Origin: Ruminococcus sp. UBA4321
Lineage (GTDB): Bacteria > Bacillota > Clostridia > Oscillospirales > Ruminococcaceae
Direction: 5' to 3'
Assembly (NCBI GenBank): GCA_002393815.1
Contig: DGUB01000077.1
Coordinates: 1 to 11,045, forward strand
Length of the DNA stretch: 11,045 bases
Shown: piece by piece, positions 6,228 through 11,045 of the stretch
Layout: the number at the start of each line of letters is the position of its first letter
How positions within the stretch are numbered: the stretch's first letter is position 1
Made by a program: the position numbers and the translations under genes
Notes under the pieces: generated by a model
What the model saw: the letters and a program-made list of their open reading frames with translations, nothing else
What the model was told of the DNA's origin: nothing
Databases searched by the model: none

Positions 6228-7877
6228 ATGAACGGTAAGATTCTGAAGGACGCTGTTTGCAGCGCCGCTGTCACAATCGAACAGAAACGAAAAGAAATTG
6301 ACGAACTCAATGTGTATCCCGTTCCGGACGGCGATACCGGAACGAATATGTCTATGACAATGACTGCTGCCAGAAGAGCTCTCAGTGTGCTTCCGGATGA
6401 TACCCCAATCGGGGAAGTGGCTGAAAAAGCGGCTTCGGCAATGCTCAGAGGTGCAAGAGGAAATTCCGGTGTGATTCTTTCTCTGCTGTTCCGCGGCTTT
6501 GCCAAAGGTCTGGCAGAAACAGAAGAAGCTGACGGACAGGCAATTGCCAATGCTGTGGAAATCGGCGTACAGGCGGCTTACAAGTCCGTGATGAAGCCCA
6601 CAGAAGGCACTATCCTCACCGTCGCAAGAATGGGCGCGGAACAGGCACAGCTGACCGCAAGGGAAAATCATGACCCTGTCGCTGTCTGGGAGGAAATCTG
6701 CCGTGCTGCTGCCGAAGCACTCGCCAATACCCCCGAACAGCTGCCTATCCTGAAAAAAGCCGGCGTTGTGGATGCCGGCGGTAAAGGTCTGCTGACTATC
6801 TGGGAAGCCATGCTCGCCGTCTTCCACGGCGAAACTCCTGCCGAACCCGTTGCCGAAGTCCGCAGAAAACCGGAAACTATCGCCATCGGCAGAGAAGACC
6901 TCGAAGAAGAAATTAAATTTACTTACTGTACGGAATTTATCGTCGAAAAGAAAAAAGACTGCCCGGATGCCTTCAAGCTCCGTGCCTATCTGGAAACTAT
7001 CGGTGACTGCGTTGTCGTGGTGGATGATGACGAAATTATCAAAGTCCATGTGCATACCGACAATCCCGGAAAGGCACTCCAGAAAGCTTTGGAATTCGGT
7101 CAGTTTGTCAACGAGCCGAAACCGAAAATTGAAAATATGCGCATCCAGCACGCCGGACGCATCCGCGAAGCTCATAACGCCGCACAGGATGAAACCTATG
7201 TCCGCGCAGAACCGGAAAAACAGTTCGGCTTTGTCGCTGTTGCCGCCGGCGAAGGTCTGGAAAATATGTTCAAGGAACTCGGTGCGGACTGCGTTGTCAG
7301 AGGCGGTCAGACCATGAATCCTTCTACAGAAGATATTCTCCGGGCAATTCATGCCACTCCGGCAAAGAATGTTTTCGTTCTGCCGAATAATAAAAATATT
7401 ATCATGGCGGCAGAACAGGCAGTCAGCCTTGCCGACCGGAATGTGTGCGTTCTCCAGACAAGAACTATTCCGCAGGGTCTTTCCGCGCTCATGGCGTTTG
7501 ATGACAGCCTCGACGCAGAAGGCAACAGAATCGCCATGACAAGAGCCTTTGAACTGGTCAATACCGGACAGATTACATTCGCTGCCCGTGATTCCGAACT
7601 CGAAGGTCATAAAATCAAGCAGGGTGAAGTTCTTGCCCTCGAAAACGGCAAGCTTTCCTTTACAGACAAAGAACTGAACCATGCTGCCTATAAGCTGACA
7701 AAGCGTCTTGTCAGCGGCGAAACCTGCTTTATTACTATCTATTACGGCGAAAATGTCGAAGAATCTACAGCAGAACAGCTGTTCGAGAAAGTGCAGGAAA
7801 AGTTCGGCGAAAAAATTGAAGTCCAGCTTGTCAGCGGCGGACAGCCAGTTTATTATTATCTGATTGCTGCCGAATAA
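6228..7877 (+). CDS. fakA: Fatty acid kinase catalytic subunit FakA (DAK2/YloV family)
   Basis: FakA phosphorylates fatty acids that are presented by a DegV-family FakB partner. The acyl phosphates feed phospholipid synthesis through PlsY and PlsX. The product is 549 residues, close to the 553 or so of B. subtilis YloV. The N-terminal DhaL-type kinase domain (about 1-200) has the metal/ATP motif NVYPVPDGDTGTNM at 28-41, with Asp34 and Asp36, then GARGNSGVILS and a VDAGGKGLL loop. The middle domain has Cys234 (YCTEF) and the HVHTD motif (His274, His276), matching residues reported to bind zinc in Staphylococcus aureus FakA. The C-terminus is DegV-like. AGAAGGAG (6212-6219) lies 8 nt before ATG. 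No fakB/degV gene is in the window, so the partner must be encoded elsewhere. All expected motifs are present. Confidence 0.93.
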   Translation: MNGKILKDAVCSAAVTIEQKRKEIDELNVYPVPDGDTGTNMSMTMTAARRALSVLPDDTPIGEVAEKAASAMLRGARGNSGVILSLLFRGFAKGLAETEEADGQAIANAVEIGVQAAYKSVMKPTEGTILTVARMGAEQAQLTARENHDPVAVWEEICRAAAEALANTPEQLPILKKAGVVDAGGKGLLTIWEAMLAVFHGETPAEPVAEVRRKPETIAIGREDLEEEIKFTYCTEFIVEKKKDCPDAFKLRAYLETIGDCVVVVDDDEIIKVHVHTDNPGKALQKALEFGQFVNEPKPKIENMRIQHAGRIREAHNAAQDETYVRAEPEKQFGFVAVAAGEGLENMFKELGADCVVRGGQTMNPSTEDILRAIHATPAKNVFVLPNNKNIIMAAEQAVSLADRNVCVLQTRTIPQGLSALMAFDDSLDAEGNRIAMTRAFELVNTGQITFAARDSELEGHKIKQGEVLALENGKLSFTDKELNHAAYKLTKRLVSGETCFITIYYGENVEESTAEQLFEKVQEKFGEKIEVQLVSGGQPVYYYLIAAE

Positions 7878-7894
7878 GAATGGGTGAAGTAACA

Positions 7895-8836
7895 ATGAAT
7901 ACAGAAAAAACGATGATTATCTGCCCCGGAGAGGATATTGCTTGTCTCGGCGGAAGAATCATAGACGCTTCATGGAGCAGAGAAGGGGTTACAACTCTCA
8001 TTTTAGAGACACTTGTTCCGCTGGCTGTCAAATATGCCAAAGGAAAAAGAGAAAAATATTATACCGTCAATCCGGATGTGGCATCGCTGTATCCGGAAAA
8101 GAAAAAATATACTCTCAAAAACGGCACAGACTGTTATCTGAATACCGGGCTTTCCGAACAGGAAAAAAGAAAAGCCATCTATGAAATTATGGTATTCCTG
8201 GACGGAGAAGCACAGTTTTTGGACAGGGAAGAAGGGCAGAAAAGATTTATCTGCCGGTCCTGCCACAGCCGGAAATATTTCTATCCGGAGGGTACGGATA
8301 ATCTTTGTCCTGCCTGCCGTCAGAATATCATTCGTTCCGGAGTTGACAGGTCAGACTGGAATCTCCGGAGCAACAGCATGGAAGACGATGAGGAATTCTG
8401 TGAGGAAAAATTCGGCAGAATTCTGTTTTCTGAACCGGCGAAAGGCAGTCTGCCGCCGGAATATGCCATTCCCGGAATCGGCACAGTCAACGGCTATACG
8501 GTTGACCGTGCTGCCAGTCAGCTGTATTATCTCAAAGACCGCACTGTCTGGAAGAATACGCCTTCCGGCAATGTGAAATTCTGCACGGTCGGGAATGCTG
8601 TCAGAATCCTTGCGGCATATAAATGGCTTTTTGTTTCTGAAATTCAGGAGGATTCAGCAATCTGTCTCCGGGTCATCAACCTCGATACCGGCGGTCTGCT
8701 CGATACAGACCCGGACTTCGGTGCTATTGTCATTGGAGCAGAACCGACTGAAGCAGGTATGATATTATATTGTTCCGACCAAAGCCGGTATGAATTTGCA
8801 CCGGCAGATTCATCATTCTGGCTGCTGAGAAAATAA
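7895..8836 (+). CDS. Uncharacterised zinc-ribbon protein between fakA and recG
   Basis: I do not recognise this family. The product is 313 residues from ATG 7895, with no signal peptide or membrane segment, so it is probably cytoplasmic. The N-terminal third is mixed alpha/beta. A likely zinc ribbon follows: Cys120-x2-Cys123, 14 residues, Cys138-x2-Cys141 (CRSC...CPAC). Next comes an acidic patch (MEDDEEFCEEKFGR) and a C-terminal, strand-rich half. There, pieces such as DRAASQLYYLKDRTVWK and AAYKWLFVSEI resemble beta-propeller blades; too few are seen for a full propeller, so this is only an impression. ATG 7895 has GGGTGA (7883-7888) 6 nt upstream. An in-frame ATG at 7880 lacks any ribosome site. 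It lies 17 nt after fakA and 24 nt before recG, so it is cotranscribed. B. subtilis has sdaAB-sdaAA here; this protein is not similar to serine dehydratase. Confidence 0.82.
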   Translation: MNTEKTMIICPGEDIACLGGRIIDASWSREGVTTLILETLVPLAVKYAKGKREKYYTVNPDVASLYPEKKKYTLKNGTDCYLNTGLSEQEKRKAIYEIMVFLDGEAQFLDREEGQKRFICRSCHSRKYFYPEGTDNLCPACRQNIIRSGVDRSDWNLRSNSMEDDEEFCEEKFGRILFSEPAKGSLPPEYAIPGIGTVNGYTVDRAASQLYYLKDRTVWKNTPSGNVKFCTVGNAVRILAAYKWLFVSEIQEDSAICLRVINLDTGGLLDTDPDFGAIVIGAEPTEAGMILYCSDQSRYEFAPADSSFWLLRK

Positions 8837-8860
8837 ACAGTGCAAAACAGGAGGTGCAGC

Positions 8861-10912
8861 ATGACGAGATTATTCCAGTCAATCGAACATCTGAAAAGCG
8901 TCAGCAAAACCAGATATAAAGTCTATCAGAAAATCGGCGTGCTGACTCCCTATGACCTGTTATATTATCTGCCAAGAGCCTATAAAGATTACCGTGAGCC
9001 TGTTGCCGCTGCGGATGCCGTCCCGGATATGCAGAATGTTGTGAAAGTAACTGTCACCGAAAAGAAAAGACCTGTCATGACCAGCCGCGGAATGCAGATT
9101 TTCCGGGCTGATTCCGTGGACGACGACGGCACGGAACTCGGCATTGTGATTTTTAACCAGAGATTTACTTTTATGACTCTGGAAACCGGAAAAAGTTATA
9201 TCATGTACGGAAAAATTGTATTCAATTCCACGGAAAACAGACTGAATATCCAGAATCCGCAATTGCTCAAAGATATGGAAAATCCTATCGAAGCCATCTA
9301 TCCGCAGACAACAGGACTGACCAGCCCTATGGTGCGGACAAATATCAAAGAATGTCTCCAGATTCTGGATGAACTGTCTTTTGAAACTCTGCCTTCTGAA
9401 ATTCGTGACAGGTTCGGACTGATGGCTCTCCCGAAAGCCTTGCATGCCATTCATCAGCCGGAAACCCTCGAACAGATTGACGAAGCTAAACACAGGCTCG
9501 CGTTTGAAGAATTATTAAGGCTTCAGCTCGGTCTGTATCTGCTCAAAATCCGCGCCGAAAAGAAAACGGAATATCCTATGCAGAAAACAGATATGCAGCC
9601 GTTTTTCGACAGTCTGCCGTTTTCGCTGACTTCCGCACAGGAAAAAGCCGTGCGGGAGATTGTTTCCGATATGGCAGGAACCTCACCGATGAACCGTCTG
9701 TTACAGGGCGATGTCGGCAGCGGTAAAACTGCCGTTGCTGCGGCTGCCTGCTATTTCTGCGCCCGGAACGGCTGTCAGAGCGTTCTGATGGCTCCTACCG
9801 AAATTCTCGCGGAACAGCATTATAAAACCCTTACCGGCTTTCTGGAAGGGCTGGGGATTTCTGTCACGCTCCTGACCGGCTCCCTCACCGCAAAGCAGAA
9901 GAAAACAGCTTATGCCGCAATCGCTGACGGTTCCGTTCAGGTCATTGTCGGCACGCATGCTGTATTTCAGAAAGCTGTCGAATATCAGAAATTAGGTCTT
10001 GTCATCACCGACGAACAGCACCGTTTCGGTGTCGCCCAAAGAAACGCCCTCGCCCGGAAAGGCGGTGCGCCTCATAAACTCGTCATGTCAGCAACGCCTA
10101 TTCCCAGAACGCTCGCGCTTATGGTCTACGGCGATTTGGAAGTCTCTGTCCTGAATGTCATGCCAAACGGCAGACTGCCCGTCCAGACGTTTGCTGTTAC
10201 CGGAAAACTCCGTCAGCGTGCTATGAATTTTCTGATTCAGGAACTTGAAAAAAAACATCAGGCATATATCGTCTGCCCGGCTATCGACGAAAATCAGGAT
10301 TCTGATTCCGAACTGAAAGCCGTTACCGCCTATGCTGAACAGGCAAAACAATCCGTTCTGAAAAACTGGAATCTTGCTGTGCTTCACGGTCAGATGTCCG
10401 CTCAGGAAAAAGAAGAAACGATGAAAAAATTTCATCAGCATGAAATTGATGTACTCGTCTGCACTACTGTCGTGGAAGTCGGCGTGGATGTGCCGAATGC
10501 TACTGTCATGCTGATTGAAGATGCCGAACGTTTCGGCTTGTCTCAGCTCCATCAGCTCCGCGGGCGCGTCGGCAGAAGCAGTCTGCAAAGCTACTGTATT
10601 CTCATCACCGAACACGCTACCGAAGAAGCCAGAGAACGCCTGAAACTCCTCAGCAGTACCACAGACGGCTTTCAGGTCGCTGAAGCTGACCTTAAACTCA
10701 GAGGTCCCGGCGATTTCTTTGGCAGTATGCAGCACGGTCTCCCGCCCCTGAAACTCGCAAAGCTGACAGATACTAAAATGCTTCACGATGTACAGGAAGC
10801 AGCACAGTTCCTGATTCTGTCAGACCCGAATCTCCAGAAACCGGAACACCATGCCTTATATACAGATATTTTCTACCTGTTTTCCAAATATGGTCTGAAC
10901 GAACTGGATTAA
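8861..10912 (+). CDS. recG: ATP-dependent DNA helicase RecG
   Basis: RecG is a superfamily 2 translocase that binds branched DNA, reverses stalled replication forks and processes Holliday junctions and R-loops. The product is 683 residues, matching the usual length of about 680-690. An N-terminal region leads to the OB-fold wedge domain (about 50-150) that splits the fork. The helicase core follows: Walker A GDVGSGKT at 283-290, the DEQHRFG box (Walker B) at 384-390, SATPIPRTLA (motif III region), and the QLHQLRGRVGR motif at 562-572. The C-terminal part has the LRGPGDFFGSMQHG segment typical of RecG and TRCF proteins. AGGAGG (8849-8854) lies 6 nt before ATG 8861. A GTG at 8840 is in frame but precedes the ribosome site. 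It is the last gene of its operon, as in the related loci of other Firmicutes; no terminator is visible after it. Confidence 0.97.
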   Translation: MTRLFQSIEHLKSVSKTRYKVYQKIGVLTPYDLLYYLPRAYKDYREPVAAADAVPDMQNVVKVTVTEKKRPVMTSRGMQIFRADSVDDDGTELGIVIFNQRFTFMTLETGKSYIMYGKIVFNSTENRLNIQNPQLLKDMENPIEAIYPQTTGLTSPMVRTNIKECLQILDELSFETLPSEIRDRFGLMALPKALHAIHQPETLEQIDEAKHRLAFEELLRLQLGLYLLKIRAEKKTEYPMQKTDMQPFFDSLPFSLTSAQEKAVREIVSDMAGTSPMNRLLQGDVGSGKTAVAAAACYFCARNGCQSVLMAPTEILAEQHYKTLTGFLEGLGISVTLLTGSLTAKQKKTAYAAIADGSVQVIVGTHAVFQKAVEYQKLGLVITDEQHRFGVAQRNALARKGGAPHKLVMSATPIPRTLALMVYGDLEVSVLNVMPNGRLPVQTFAVTGKLRQRAMNFLIQELEKKHQAYIVCPAIDENQDSDSELKAVTAYAEQAKQSVLKNWNLAVLHGQMSAQEKEETMKKFHQHEIDVLVCTTVVEVGVDVPNATVMLIEDAERFGLSQLHQLRGRVGRSSLQSYCILITEHATEEARERLKLLSSTTDGFQVAEADLKLRGPGDFFGSMQHGLPPLKLAKLTDTKMLHDVQEAAQFLILSDPNLQKPEHHALYTDIFYLFSKYGLNELD

Positions 10913-10924
10913 TCAGAATATATC

Positions 10925-10971
10925 AGTTTCCACAATCTGAAAAAACAGAATTTGGACAAGTTTCACAAACT
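10925..10971. repeat. Pair of near-identical 13-14 nt elements upstream of the last promoter
   Basis: AGTTTCCACAATCT (10925-10938) and AGTTTCACAAACT (10959-10971) are near copies whose starts are 34 bp apart, about three helical turns. The second is a perfect dyad with 5-bp arms around CAC; the first is an imperfect version. The surrounding DNA is very A/T-rich, so chance is a real alternative. They could be regulator sites for the downstream promoter. The rest of 10913-10990 shows no gene and no convincing terminator. Confidence 0.3.
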
Positions 10972-10993
10972 CAAAATTTTTTCAAAAAAACTG

Positions 10994-11022
10994 TTGACAA
11001 ATGGAATGATTTGTGATATACT
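10994..11022 (+). promoter_or_regulatory. Strong extended -10 promoter for a gene beyond the window
   Basis: A perfect TTGACA (10994-10999), a 17-bp spacer and TATACT (11017-11022) preceded by TGA form an extended -10 promoter. The spacer contains a 6-bp dyad, ACAAAT (10997-11002) and ATTTGT (11009-11014), partly over the -35 box, which is a possible operator. Transcription should start around 11029. The window ends 16 nt later, so the product is unknown; AAGGATG at 11034-11040 could be a ribosome site. Confidence 0.85.
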
Positions 11023-11045
11023 GTAATAGTCGCAAGGATGAAAGA

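Noticed and set aside
6221..6238. Tiny ORF (ATG ATT TAT GAA CGG TAA) overlapping the fakA start
   Set aside because: Its ATG is 1 nt from the Shine-Dalgarno, too close for initiation; the fakA ATG at 6228 has ideal spacing.
6207..7895. 562-codon open frame on the minus strand covering all of fakA
   Set aside because: It is a shadow of a strongly coding gene: the sense frame has all FakA motifs, while the antisense product is rich in Phe, Cys and Ser with no family features.
10959..10990. Intrinsic terminator for recG
   Set aside because: The only hairpin (AGTTT/AAACT, 5 bp, A/T-rich) is separated from the T-run by several bases and is too weak to call.
10913..10993. Replication origin or DnaA-box cluster in the A/T-rich DNA after recG
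   Set aside because: The best DnaA-like site (GTTTCCACA) has two mismatches and is single; there is no cluster and no dnaA/dnaN context.

Overview
The window looks like chromosomal housekeeping DNA from a low- to mid-GC Gram-positive bacterium. It is most likely a clostridial member of the Oscillospiraceae/Ruminococcus type, although the genus is an inference. Three things support this. HrcA/CIRCE controls an hrcA-grpE-dnaK-dnaJ operon. DnaK lacks the roughly 23-residue N-terminal-domain insert found in proteobacterial DnaK. The order yloU-fakA(yloV)-...-recG matches the arrangement known from Bacillus and other Firmicutes. Every gene is on the + strand.

Region by region: (1) 1-765 is the 3' two thirds of a sugar ABC transporter ATPase gene (UgpC/MsmK type), closed by a strong intrinsic terminator at 788-823. 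(2) 885-5791 is a complete class I heat-shock operon. It has a sigma-A promoter, a perfect CIRCE operator over the transcription start, then hrcA, grpE (overlapping hrcA by 8 nt), dnaK and dnaJ, and a strong terminator. A hairpin without a U-tract lies between dnaK and dnaJ, and the dnaJ ribosome binding site sits unusually far upstream behind a second small hairpin. (3) 5802-10912 is a second operon. An extended -10 promoter drives an Asp23/YloU-family gene, the fatty acid kinase gene fakA, a zinc-ribbon protein of unknown function and recG. No terminator is visible after recG. (4) 10913-11045 is an AT-rich intergenic stretch ending in a strong promoter surrounded by small dyads; it drives a gene beyond the window.

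The first operon is self-regulating: HrcA represses its own operon through CIRCE, and DnaK, DnaJ and GrpE form one ATP-driven folding machine. The second operon joins unrelated housekeeping roles: envelope-associated Asp23 protein, incorporation of exogenous fatty acid, and rescue of stalled replication forks. Such mixed content is usual at this locus.

Three points deserve most attention. DnaJ has Ser-Pro-Asp where the invariant His-Pro-Asp of the J-domain should be, with an HPD four residues further on. The dnaJ start appears to need a hairpin to bring the Shine-Dalgarno sequence into range. An unrecognised CxxC/CxxC protein lies between fakA and recG, where Bacillus has sdaAB-sdaAA. I saw no phage, transposon, CRISPR, toxin-antitoxin or defence system.
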